Part shown: piece after piece, positions 1 through 6,032 of the stretch | Position numbering within the stretch: position 1 is the first letter of the stretch | Layout of the letters: every line of letters starts with the position of its first letter | Source: an uncultured Clostridia bacterium | GTDB lineage: Bacteria; Bacillota; Clostridia; Lachnospirales; Lachnospiraceae | Assembly (NCBI GenBank): GCA_947178015.1 | Contig: CAMWWW010000144.1 | Coordinates: forward strand, 1-6,205 | Length of the DNA stretch: 6,205 nt | Direction: 5' to 3' | Translations under genes and position numbers: made by a program | Notes under the pieces: generated by a model | Databases searched by the model: none | What the model was told of the DNA's origin: nothing | What the model saw: only the letters and a program-made list of their open reading frames with translations

Positions 1-123
1 GGGGTGACGGAGGAAATAGCTGCGCTGGCTATGCGGACCATTTTCGAAAATGATTCATATATCCATCGCCTCCGAAAAAGTATACATGCTAGACTACGTT
101 CTCCTATGTTGTTAAGGATTTAG
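1..123 (+). CDS. C-terminal fragment of an unidentified protein, cut by left window edge
   Basis: The frame is open from the first base to TAG at 121-123, giving about 40 residues. It reads VTEEIAALAMRT, then FENDSYIHRLRKSIHARL, and ends SPMLLRI. The start lies outside the window. The sequence is rich in charged and helix-forming residues and has the look of a genuine protein tail, but I do not recognise the family. A second, inverted copy of most of it lies at the right edge, which supports a multi-copy gene or element. The sequence after the stop leads directly to the promoter region of the phosphotransferase gene. That it is coding is inference from the open frame and the homologous copy. 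Confidence 0.4.
   Translation, partial: GVTEEIAALAMRTIFENDSYIHRLRKSIHARLRSPMLLRI
2..86 (+). repeat. Left copy of an inverted repeat shared with the right window edge
   Basis: Bases 2-39 are identical to the reverse complement of 6168-6205. The match continues without gaps to base 86 (paired with 6121), with 10 mismatches in 85 positions. Mismatches fall only after base 39, at 40, 43, 56, 58, 60, 63-66 and 72. The similarity stops abruptly after the TATACA at 81-86. This copy contains a perfect 12-bp palindrome, ATTTTCGAAAAT, at 40-51; the right copy breaks it. No transposase is visible in the window. Confidence 0.95.
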
Positions 124-150
124 GTATCCATTTTTTCATCTTTTCCAAAG

Positions 151-179
151 TTGTAAACTGGTAAAATATATAGTAAAAT
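151..179 (+). promoter_or_regulatory. Candidate sigma-70-type promoter for the polyphosphate:AMP phosphotransferase gene
   Basis: A -35-like TTGTAA (151-156) and a -10-like TAAAAT (174-179) are separated by 17 bp in an AT-rich stretch. Transcription would begin near 186 and leave a leader of about 140 nt before the start codon. Other AT-rich boxes nearer the gene (around 212-220) are possible, so the choice is tentative. Confidence 0.45.
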
Positions 180-325
180 AAAGGATAACAAATTCTTTTA
201 GCGGAGAACATATAGTATAGAATGTTTTCCAAAAGAGATATTTCGACAAGAGTTTGTGTCCGTGCGCTGCCTGACGCAATGCTCTGTGGTGTTATGGATA
301 TAGTGTATAGCAATAAAGGATAAAA

Positions 326-1849
326 ATGCAGCGCAGAAATGGGGTTACTATGCTGGAGAAGATCGATTTAAAGAAGAAATATCAGAAGAAGGATTATAAG
401 CAGCGTCTGGAGAAGGAAGGTGCACGTCTTTCTGTGCTGCAGCGTCAGTGCAAGGAGGCAGGAATTCCCGTTATCATAGTTTTTGAGGGGTTTGGGGCAG
501 CAGGAAAAGGAACACAGATCAATCGCTTGATACAGGCAATGGACCCAAGAGGCTTTTCTGTCTATACCAGCAACCGTGAGACGGAGGAGGAAAGGCTGCG
601 GCCATTTTTGTGGCGCTATTGGACAAGGGTACCAGCAAAGGGGCGTTTTGCTGTTTTTGATAGAAGCTGGTACCGCAGAGTATTGGTGGATCGATTTGAT
701 AAAATAACAAAAAAGGATGAGCTTCCCAATGCTTTTCATGATATTCTTTCTTTTGAGCGTCAGCTTGCGGATGATGGCACAGTGATAATCAAGTTTTTCT
801 TGTATATATCAAAGGAGGAGCAGAAGCGGCGGTTTAAGCTTCTTGAGGAGTCCAAGGAGACGAGGTGGAAGGTGACCGACGCAGATTGGAGACGTAATAA
901 GGAGTATGAGGATTATCTGAGAATCAATGAGGAGATGCTGGAAAAGACCGATACGGATTATGCACCTTGGGTAATTGTGGAGGCGATGGATAAAAATTAT
1001 GCGGCGCTCAAGATTATTTCTTCTGTTACGGCAAGGCTTGAGAAGGAGCTAAAGAAGCGAAATTCTCCGGGAAAGGAGAAAAAGAAAGCGGAGGGTGGTA
1101 AGCAGGAATCCTATAAGAGCGGCGTGCTGTCGGGCGTTGATTTGAAAAAAACAATCTCAAATAAGGATTACAAGGAAAAGCTGGCTGCTCTTCAGGATAA
1201 GGTGGAGCTTCTGCACAGTGAATTGTACCGGCTACGCATACCGGTGGTGATTTGTTTTGAAGGTTGGGATGCCGCAGGTAAGGGCGGTGCGATCAAGCGC
1301 CTTACCAGCCATATGGACCCGAGGGGGTATCAAGTGAATCCGACGGCTTCCCCAAATGATACGGAGAAGGCGCATCATTATCTATGGCGTTTTTGGAATA
1401 ATATACCGAAAGCAGGGCACATAGCTATCTTTGACAGAACATGGTATGGGCGCGTGATGGTAGAGCGGATCGAGGGTTTTTGCAGTGAGGACGAATGGAA
1501 GCGCGCTTATCAGGAGATCAATGAGATGGAGGAGCATCTCACAAATTCTGGCTGTATTGTGTTGAAGTTCTGGCTGCATATCGATAAGGATGAGCAGGAG
1601 AGGCGCTTTAAGGAGCGCATGGAAAATCCAGCAAAACAGTGGAAGATCACAGATGAGGACTGGCGGAACAGAGAAAAGTGGGACGCCTATGAGAAAGCCG
1701 TGGATGAGATGCTGGTGCGTACTTCTACAACCTATGCGCCATGGGAGATTGTGGAGGCAAATTCCAAGTATTATGCTAGAGTGAAGGTGCTGAAAACTGT
1801 GGCAGAGGCGATGGAAAACGAGATTAAAAAACGGAAAAAGAAAAAATAA
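326..1849 (+). CDS. pap: Polyphosphate:AMP phosphotransferase, tandem two-domain PPK2 family
   Basis: The predicted 507-residue cytosolic enzyme should transfer phosphate from polyphosphate to AMP to make ADP. It is built from two PPK2 domains. The repeat units begin near residues 9 and 267, and equivalent motifs keep an exact 258-residue offset. These are the Walker A loops GFGAAGKG (55-62) and GWDAAGKG (313-320), the Walker B-like DRSWY (112-116) and DRTWY (370-374), the lid DWR (187-189 and 445-447), and YAPW (212-215 and 470-473). A charged linker rich in Lys and Glu (about 240-265) joins them, and the tail is poly-Lys. The first domain has Gly where the second has the Walker A Asp, so the second is probably the main catalytic unit. 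ATG 326 has AAAGGA 5 nt upstream. ATG 350 (MLEKIDL) has a weaker site but matches the start of the repeat unit, so it is a real alternative. The gene appears monocistronic, with its own terminator. Confidence 0.93.
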   Translation: MQRRNGVTMLEKIDLKKKYQKKDYKQRLEKEGARLSVLQRQCKEAGIPVIIVFEGFGAAGKGTQINRLIQAMDPRGFSVYTSNRETEEERLRPFLWRYWTRVPAKGRFAVFDRSWYRRVLVDRFDKITKKDELPNAFHDILSFERQLADDGTVIIKFFLYISKEEQKRRFKLLEESKETRWKVTDADWRRNKEYEDYLRINEEMLEKTDTDYAPWVIVEAMDKNYAALKIISSVTARLEKELKKRNSPGKEKKKAEGGKQESYKSGVLSGVDLKKTISNKDYKEKLAALQDKVELLHSELYRLRIPVVICFEGWDAAGKGGAIKRLTSHMDPRGYQVNPTASPNDTEKAHHYLWRFWNNIPKAGHIAIFDRTWYGRVMVERIEGFCSEDEWKRAYQEINEMEEHLTNSGCIVLKFWLHIDKDEQERRFKERMENPAKQWKITDEDWRNREKWDAYEKAVDEMLVRTSTTYAPWEIVEANSKYYARVKVLKTVAEAMENEIKKRKKKK

Positions 1850-1867
1850 TTTTATAGTTGATATTAC

Positions 1868-1900
1868 AATAGCCTGTTTGAGTGACAGGCTATTTCTATT
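1868..1900 (+). terminator. Rho-independent terminator after the PPK2 gene
   Basis: A perfect 10-bp stem (AATAGCCTGT at 1868-1877 pairing with ACAGGCTATT at 1885-1894) encloses a 7-nt loop and is followed by a T-rich TCTATT. It lies 19 bases past the TAA of the phosphotransferase gene. Confidence 0.88.
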
Positions 1901-1908
1901 ATGTGTAG

Positions 1909-2061
1909 ACTGCGCATAGGAAAGAAACTGCTAAAACGGCGCGTGAGCAGGGAAAGTATTCCTTGCTCGATTTGGATAAATGGATGGGTGGGAGTGCGGA
2001 GAAGGATAGTGGAATAGTTGAAAATAGATCTGGTAAAATTTTTATATTTATTATATACTAA
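1909..2061 (+). pseudogene. Possible orphan C-terminal coding remnant, family unknown
   Basis: After a TAG at 1906-1908 the frame is open for 50 codons to TAA at 2059-2061. The stretch at about 1921-2030 reads KETAKTAREQGKYSLLDLDK, then WMGGSAEKDSGIVENRSG. It is hydrophilic, with protein-like composition and more G and C than the flanking AT-rich DNA. The last ten or so codons are just AT-rich leader. No start codon or ribosome binding site precedes the coding-like part; the only ATG (1984) lies well inside it. I read it as the tail of a decayed gene, but it could be chance. I do not recognise the family. Confidence 0.28.
2031..2059 (+). promoter_or_regulatory. Weak candidate promoter for the response regulator-kinase operon
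   Basis: The AT-rich leader contains a good -10-like TATACT (2054-2059), but 17 bp upstream there is only a poor -35 match, TGGTAA (2031-2036). A second option is TTGAAA (2018-2023) with a -10 near 2041. The weak -35 could mean that an activator is needed. I found no 21-bp-spaced repeat here like the one in front of agrD. Confidence 0.25.
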
Positions 2062-2127
2062 TAAAATAGTTTTATGCTACTAGCTAAAAAATAGCCATAG
2101 AAAGACATTTTGCAAAGGAGTAAAGGA

Positions 2128-2859
2128 ATGTATGATATTATATTGTGTGATGATGACGAAAGGTTTATCCACTATATGCATAAATGGATACTTGCCTCCG
2201 GGCTTTCCGACAAGGAGGTGCGATTTTATGAATATAACTCTGGAAAGAAATTGGCGGAGAGCTTGACGGATATAAAGGAATGTGATCTATGTGTTCTTGA
2301 TATGGGGATGGACGATATGAATGGAGATGAGACGGCAAAAATTTTCCGCAGAGTCTTTCCGTCCGCCGTGTTGGTATTTTGTTCTGGTATTTTTGGTCCA
2401 ACGACAAAATCATTTGAGGCGGAGCCTTTTCGATATCTTCTAAAAAGCTATACAGATGAACATATGCTGGAAGAGATGAGGATTATCGTGGATCGAGTGA
2501 AACAGAAGAAGCAGATACCAGCGATTCTTATTAAGTCGCCAGAGGGCATGCGCAGAATAAAGCCCGATCAGATTCTGTATATTGAGATATACAAAAGAGG
2601 AAGTCGATTGTTTCTTCATCCCGATGTGCGCGGAGAGGAAAGAAGTATTATAACGACAAGAAAGCTGTCAGATCTGTATGAGATCTTGGAAGGGTGTGGT
2701 TTTGCCTATGCACACAGCAGCTATATTGTCAATATCGAATATGTGAAAATGCTGCGTTTTGGTGAGGTGCAAATGATCGACGACACCATATTGAATGTAT
2801 CGCGATCCAGAGAAAAGAATCTGAAAAAGGCCTATATAGAAGGAATGGATAAATATTAG
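2128..2859 (+). CDS. AgrA-like response regulator, receiver plus LytTR DNA-binding domain
   Basis: The 243-residue cytosolic transcription factor is the output half of the peptide-sensing pathway. Residues 1-125 form a receiver: acidic pocket D8 and D9, phosphoacceptor D58 in VLDMGMDD, switch residue S86 in FCSG, and conserved K106 in YLLKSY. Residues 132-237 form a LytTR domain with the typical pattern KSPEGMRRI, ILYIEIYKRG and AYAHSSYIVNIEYV. The start is ATG 2128, with AAAGGAG (2114-2120) 7 nt upstream. A TTG at 2110 in the same frame would add six residues but would place that ribosome binding site inside the gene. The stop is TAG at 2857-2859, and the kinase gene starts 23 nt later, so the two are probably co-transcribed. 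The likely DNA target is the direct repeat in front of the peptide precursor gene (4221-4252). Confidence 0.92.
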   Translation: MYDIILCDDDERFIHYMHKWILASGLSDKEVRFYEYNSGKKLAESLTDIKECDLCVLDMGMDDMNGDETAKIFRRVFPSAVLVFCSGIFGPTTKSFEAEPFRYLLKSYTDEHMLEEMRIIVDRVKQKKQIPAILIKSPEGMRRIKPDQILYIEIYKRGSRLFLHPDVRGEERSIITTRKLSDLYEILEGCGFAYAHSSYIVNIEYVKMLRFGEVQMIDDTILNVSRSREKNLKKAYIEGMDKY

Positions 2860-2882
2860 GCGAAGATCTGGGAGAGCTTTTC

Positions 2883-4196
2883 ATGTTAGATAAGAGTATT
2901 TTGTTGTGCAGTGGTATGGCAGAGATCTATATGCTGTATGACTTTTTTGATAATTTATTTGAGGTGAAGGAAGGCTTTGCAGGAAGAAAGAGGCGGATTC
3001 CCTATATTTTCGCGGTATGTCTGTTGTTTTGTATCAATTTATTTGAGAATACCTATCTTAATCTATTTGGTGCGCCGATACTATTTTTTCTATATGTAAG
3101 TGTGCAGTTTCAGGCAAGCGCGGGGAGCAGAATTCTACATGTATTGATTGTGGATAGTATTATTGTGTGCGGAGAGGTGATTCTTACTATATTAGTAGAA
3201 GTGCCGCCTCGGTTGATGCGGGCAGGTGCGATAGGGAATCTTGCAGAAATACCATGGCAGCTACTAACGGCAAAGCTTATTACCTATATGATTTTGATTA
3301 TGATAAAGCAATTGTCCAAGAGAAGCAAGTACCGAATACCAAAATATATGTTTTTCATCTATATCAGCCAATCCATAGCCAGTTTGGCGATTATGATGCT
3401 CTCCTATTATGCAAATCAAAATATCAGTATGTCAGAGAATTTTAAAATTTGTATGACCGTGGGATTTGCCATTTTGATATTTGGCAATGCAGGAATGTTC
3501 TATGCGTGGAATCGCTATGCGTTTCAGATGTCCGTGAATATGGAGCAAAAGATGACGATTGTGAGACAAAATGCAGAGACAGAATATTACAGGCAGGCGG
3601 CAAAGACAGATCAGCATCAAAGAGCTATGATTCATGATATGGTCCATTATCTAAAGACGATCGGAGAGCTTGCAAAAGAGGAGAGATGCGAGAAGATTCT
3701 TGAGATAGTAAAAGACACCACCGGGGAGATCAGTCATGCCGCTACGGCATATTATAGCAGCAATCCTGTTTTAAATGCAGTATTAAATGAGAAGAAGCAG
3801 GAAGGCGAGAAGCGTGGCCTCCATATGGATATCTATGTAGAACCGGGATTATGTACGGAAGGGCTCAGTGACCGGGATATTATCTGTATAGCAGGAAATC
3901 TGTTGGAAAATTCTGTGCGGGCAGCCTCAGAGTGTGGAGAAGAGGGATATGTTCAGGTACGAGCATTTATGCAGAAGGGTGCCTTTGTTCTCAAGGTAAC
4001 GAATCCTTATAGAAGGGAGCTGAAATCTTATCATAAATTCCTGTTCACGACAAAGAAGGAGGTTGGCTTTCATGGAATAGGATTGAAAAATGTGGAGAGA
4101 ACAGCCGCAAAATACAATGGATTTCTGGAATGGGGCGCCAAGGAGAGGATCTTTACGGCGTCTGTTGTGCTTTTTTTAGACAAACAAAAAAGATAA
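2883..4196 (+). CDS. AgrC-like membrane sensor histidine kinase with GHKL ATPase domain
   Basis: The 437-residue protein should sense the extracellular cyclic peptide and phosphorylate the adjacent regulator. The first 210 or so residues are hydrophobic, with about six membrane segments (roughly 41-55, 63-78, 84-106, 124-142, 153-175 and 188-207) and a possible earlier one. A linker helix follows (215-245). The phosphoacceptor motif is HDMVHYLKTI with H251. The ATPase domain shows NPVLNAVLNEK (294-304), the N-box GNLLENSVRAA (338-348) and the glycine box FHGIGLKN (396-403). The late, short ATPase domain is typical of the AgrC/GHKL group rather than classical kinases. ATG 2883 follows GGGAG (2870-2874) by 8 nt. 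No convincing terminator follows, so some transcripts may run into the peptide and protease genes 124 nt downstream. Confidence 0.92.
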   Translation: MLDKSILLCSGMAEIYMLYDFFDNLFEVKEGFAGRKRRIPYIFAVCLLFCINLFENTYLNLFGAPILFFLYVSVQFQASAGSRILHVLIVDSIIVCGEVILTILVEVPPRLMRAGAIGNLAEIPWQLLTAKLITYMILIMIKQLSKRSKYRIPKYMFFIYISQSIASLAIMMLSYYANQNISMSENFKICMTVGFAILIFGNAGMFYAWNRYAFQMSVNMEQKMTIVRQNAETEYYRQAAKTDQHQRAMIHDMVHYLKTIGELAKEERCEKILEIVKDTTGEISHAATAYYSSNPVLNAVLNEKKQEGEKRGLHMDIYVEPGLCTEGLSDRDIICIAGNLLENSVRAASECGEEGYVQVRAFMQKGAFVLKVTNPYRRELKSYHKFLFTTKKEVGFHGIGLKNVERTAAKYNGFLEWGAKERIFTASVVLFLDKQKR

Positions 4197-4220
4197 AACG
4201 AGATTGTAATGGGGAAATAT

Positions 4221-4252
4221 GGTTAAAAATGTCGAAAAGTAGGTCAATATTG
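4221..4252 (+). promoter_or_regulatory. Putative LytTR regulator operator: two direct repeats 21 bp apart
   Basis: GGTTAAAAATG (4221-4231) and GGTCAATATTG (4242-4252) share the pattern GGTYAAWAWTG, and their starts are exactly 21 bp apart. Three further matching A bases sit at the same offset just upstream (4215-4217 and 4236-4238). The second repeat ends 9 bp before the -35 box of the agrD promoter, so the pair would lie at roughly -76 to -45. AgrA-type LytTR regulators are known to bind two short direct repeats two helical turns apart, just upstream of -35. Binding by the regulator encoded here is inference. Confidence 0.55.
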
Positions 4253-4261
4253 CAGAGCAGC

Positions 4262-4290
4262 TTGTATCCTACCTAAAAATAGGGTAAAAT
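4262..4290 (+). promoter_or_regulatory. Promoter of the autoinducer precursor and protease genes
   Basis: A -35-like TTGTAT (4262-4267) and a -10-like TAAAAT (4285-4290) are separated by exactly 17 bp. Transcription would begin near 4297, giving a short leader that contains the AAGGAGG ribosome binding site. The -35 match is imperfect, as expected for a promoter aided by an activator bound at the repeats just upstream. Confidence 0.65.
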
Positions 4291-4320
4291 CCTTGTAAAA
4301 ATAAAAAGGAGGCAATCAAT

Positions 4321-4470
4321 ATGAAGGGAAAAGGAAGAATAGAAGAGATTTTAAGCAAAGGAGTGAATTCTCTGGCTTTAAAGATGGTAAAAAGATCCGT
4401 GCACTCCACATGTGTATGGTCTGTGCATCAGCCCAAGCTGCCGGAGGAAGCAAAGCAGCTTAAGAGATGA
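4321..4470 (+). CDS. agrD: AgrD-like cyclic lactone autoinducer peptide precursor
   Basis: This 49-residue precursor has three parts. An amphipathic, basic N-terminal helix (residues 1-27) probably anchors it to the membrane. The signal core is HSTCVWSV (28-35), with Cys31 as the ring residue. The tail, from QPKLPEE to the end, carries the conserved Pro41. The Cys-to-Pro distance is 10 residues, which from memory matches Staphylococcus aureus AgrD. By that alignment AgrB would cut after V35 and form a CVWSV thiolactone with a short N-terminal tail; a cut after H36 is possible. ATG 4321 is preceded by a strong AAGGAGG (4306-4312) with an 8-nt spacer. The stop codon overlaps the protease start (ATGA at 4467-4470), so translation is probably coupled. 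The precursor nature is well supported; the mature ends are inference. Confidence 0.9.
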   Translation: MKGKGRIEEILSKGVNSLALKMVKRSVHSTCVWSVHQPKLPEEAKQLKR

Positions 4471-5054
4471 TTGCGTATTTGGCAGGACTGATTGCGGACA
4501 AGCAGATAGGAAAGGGCAGAATTGCAGGGTATGACAGAGCGATCTACCAATATGGATATATTTTGTTGATAGAAACAGGCATAAATATTTTTATATCTGT
4601 GGTACTGGGTGTGATATGTCATACCTTGCCGGAGGTTCTTATCTTTTTGCTGTTTTTTGTACCTGTCAGAAGCTATGCCGGAGGCTGGCATATGGCTCAC
4701 GCATGGCAGTGTATTCTTGTCACAAATGTGACGATTTGGCTTGTCACATTGGGAGCGGTCTTTTTTTCAAGATGTTTTACAGGAGGATTTTGGCTTGCAG
4801 CGGATATGCTTGCATGTGCGGTGATTTGTATTCTGTCTCCAATCGATACAGAAGCCAAACCTCTGGAAGAAGAGGAAAAGATTATTTTTAGAAAAAAAGC
4901 AAGAATGATATGCCTATGTGAGCTGATTGTAAATTTTATATTATTCTTTTTAAGCTGGAATAGGCTTTTGTGTGTTACTAGCTTGTCCCATAGCATCTTG
5001 GTACTATCGCTTCTATTAGAGAAAAATAACAAAACGAAAAAAGCAAGGCAATAA
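4467..5054 (+). CDS. agrB: AgrB-like membrane cysteine protease that processes the autoinducer peptide
   Basis: The 195-residue integral membrane protein cleaves the C-terminal tail of the AgrD-like precursor and helps form the thiolactone ring and export. The family signature is VPVRSYAGGWHMAHAWQC at about 65-82. Catalytic His75 and Cys82 keep the same 7-residue spacing as H77 and C84 of S. aureus AgrB, and R68 and the GG pair are conserved. SPIDTEAKPL (124-133) matches the second conserved block. Hydrophobic segments lie around 31-51, 55-66, 83-100, 108-123, 147-163 and 168-184. The N-terminus (LAGLIADKQIGKGRIAGYDR) resembles other clostridial AgrB proteins. ATG 4467 overlaps the precursor stop and has no good ribosome binding site of its own, so it should depend on coupling. 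Length is normal for the family. It is the last gene before a strong terminator. Confidence 0.93.
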   Translation: MIAYLAGLIADKQIGKGRIAGYDRAIYQYGYILLIETGINIFISVVLGVICHTLPEVLIFLLFFVPVRSYAGGWHMAHAWQCILVTNVTIWLVTLGAVFFSRCFTGGFWLAADMLACAVICILSPIDTEAKPLEEEEKIIFRKKARMICLCELIVNFILFFLSWNRLLCVTSLSHSILVLSLLLEKNNKTKKARQ

Positions 5055-5060
5055 AATGGC

Positions 5061-5094
5061 GCCGTCAAATCATACATATTTGGCGGCGTTTTTA
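5061..5094 (+). terminator. Strong rho-independent terminator after agrB, possibly bidirectional
   Basis: An 11-bp stem (CGCCGTCAAAT at 5061-5071 with ATTTGGCGGCG at 5079-5089, one G-U pair) has a 7-nt loop and a run of five T at 5090-5094. On the other strand the stem is followed by CCATTTTATT, so it may also stop transcripts of the convergent lipoprotein gene. Confidence 0.9.
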
Positions 5095-5130
5095 TGTGCA
5101 AAGGCACCCAAAGAAAAATATCAGTAATAT

Positions 5131-5155
5131 GGACTTCTCTCGAAAATAATATAGC
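5131..5155 (+). repeat. Possible degenerate third copy of the terminal repeat core
   Basis: The stretch from GGAC to AGC around CTCTCGAAAAT matches the inner part of the right-edge repeat (read on its - strand from GGACC) at 19 of 25 positions without gaps, including an exact TCTCGAAAAT. It sits in the convergent intergenic region, where I see no gene. With so short and AT-rich a match, chance is a serious alternative. Confidence 0.2.
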
Positions 5156-5194
5156 TTGGATAACGAATAGTGGGTAAAGGAGTATGGAAATATA

Positions 5195-5347
5195 TCACTG
5201 AATCTGAAAGGCTTCCCATGATTCTGATAACATTGCGAGGAGGTCAGAATCGCTTACATTTTGAAGCTCCGTGGCATCTTTGGTAATCCAGTGGATAGTG
5301 GCCTCCATCTTTTCGAGGTTAGAAAACACGGAATCAGCGATGTTGTT
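5195..5347 (-). pseudogene. In-frame continuation of the lipoprotein gene beyond a TAG codon
   Basis: Directly after the TAG at 5350-5348 the same - strand frame stays open for 50 codons to TGA at 5197-5195. It reads NNIADSVFSNLEKMEATIHW, then ITKDATELQNVSDSDLLAML, ending ESWEAFQIQ. This is protein-like in composition and joins smoothly to the preceding EITEDE. The simplest reading is that the original protein had about 267 residues and that codon 217, perhaps once TAT or TAC for Tyr, became TAG. A sequencing error or readthrough would give the same picture. The segment has no ribosome binding site of its own. Confidence 0.65.
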
Positions 5348-5998
5348 CTACTCATCTTCTGTGATTTCCTTCTCCCTGCTGGCATCTTCGCAGGTGATAG
5401 ATACAGATGTTCCTGCATCTTTATACAAGGTAGTTCGAAAAGCCAGATAATTTTCTATAATTTTTCCATCCTGCAAGTACCAGTCTCTTTTATTTTCATA
5501 ATATTCTGCGGCTCCATTCTTTGCCAGATCATCAAAGACATAATGATATATATGGTTTTCCTTATCAAAATACACAGAAGCTTTCTCCGCGATCAGATCC
5601 GCCTCCGAGATATATTCGTCCCATATCCGTTCATATCTTACCAGAGAAGAGATTGCTTCATCGACCTCGAAAATCGTTGTGGTAGTATAGATTCCAGTTC
5701 CTCCACAGACAGAACATACCATCTCTATTTTTCCGTCCTGATTAAAATCGGTGACGGCATAGTTGTATGATAAACTCTCATCCAGCCACATTTCTTTATT
5801 ATCAATAAGAAGCTGTAACTGCTCTAACCTATTACCTTCTGCCGCTTCCTCGGTTGGTGCAGAACCAGAAGTAGGAGTGGTTTCCGGTGCAGTTTCTGTG
5901 TCTGTCGGTGCAGAGCTGCTAGGAGAATCATTCTTCTCACAGGAAACTAACAACCCAGCACACAAGCATAAACAAGTTAAAAAATAAAACTTTTTCAT
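5348..5998 (-). CDS. Small secreted lipoprotein of unknown function, probably C-terminally truncated
   Basis: The 216-residue product starts with a classical lipoprotein signal (MKKFYFLTCLCLCAGLLVSC). The lipobox is LVSC, so Cys20 would be lipidated and the protein tethered outside the cell membrane. A low-complexity linker rich in Ser, Thr, Pro and Glu (about 23-55) follows. The folded part then contains YAVTDFNQDGKIEMV (about 80-94), an FG-GAP or EF-hand-like DxNxDG calcium-loop pattern seen in many clostridial lipoproteins, and GGTGIYTTTTIFEV. The start at 5998 is chosen because TCCTTT (6007-6012, AAAGGA on the coding strand) lies 8 nt upstream; an ATG 18 codons earlier (6052) would put residues before the signal peptide. 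The frame continues past the TAG for 50 codons. The gene converges on agrB and shares its terminator region. Function is unknown; a substrate-binding or surface role is only a guess. Confidence 0.82.
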   Translation of the reverse strand: MKKFYFLTCLCLCAGLLVSCEKNDSPSSSAPTDTETAPETTPTSGSAPTEEAAEGNRLEQLQLLIDNKEMWLDESLSYNYAVTDFNQDGKIEMVCSVCGGTGIYTTTTIFEVDEAISSLVRYERIWDEYISEADLIAEKASVYFDKENHIYHYVFDDLAKNGAAEYYENKRDWYLQDGKIIENYLAFRTTLYKDAGTSVSITCEDASREKEITEDE

Positions 5999-6032
5999 AT
6001 CAAAATTCCTTTCGTTAAAAAATTTCTTCCCT

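Noticed and set aside
104..313. A 69-codon open frame on the - strand beside the left edge
   Set aside because: It overlaps the left-edge coding tail and the proposed phosphotransferase promoter. It has no ribosome binding site, and its second half is AT-rich sequence with Phe and Tyr runs, typical of chance.
2110..2127. TTG at 2110 as start of the response regulator
   Set aside because: It would bury the AAAGGAG site inside the gene and add six residues ahead of the conserved receiver start MYDIILCDDD. ATG 2128 has ideal spacing.
4239..4273. GTAGG and CCTAC as a hairpin or riboswitch-like element before agrD
   Set aside because: It has only five pairs across a loop of about 24 nt, and it lies upstream of the predicted transcription start. 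The direct repeats explain this stretch better.
5348..5350. Amber codon reassignment, such as pyrrolysine
   Set aside because: One interrupted gene is not enough. TAG ends the response regulator at its normal length, and no pyrrolysine machinery is visible in the window.
5261..5770. Long + strand open frame opposite the lipoprotein gene
   Set aside because: It is the antisense of a gene with a clear signal peptide, lipobox and ribosome binding site. The + strand product has no recognisable motif or start signal.
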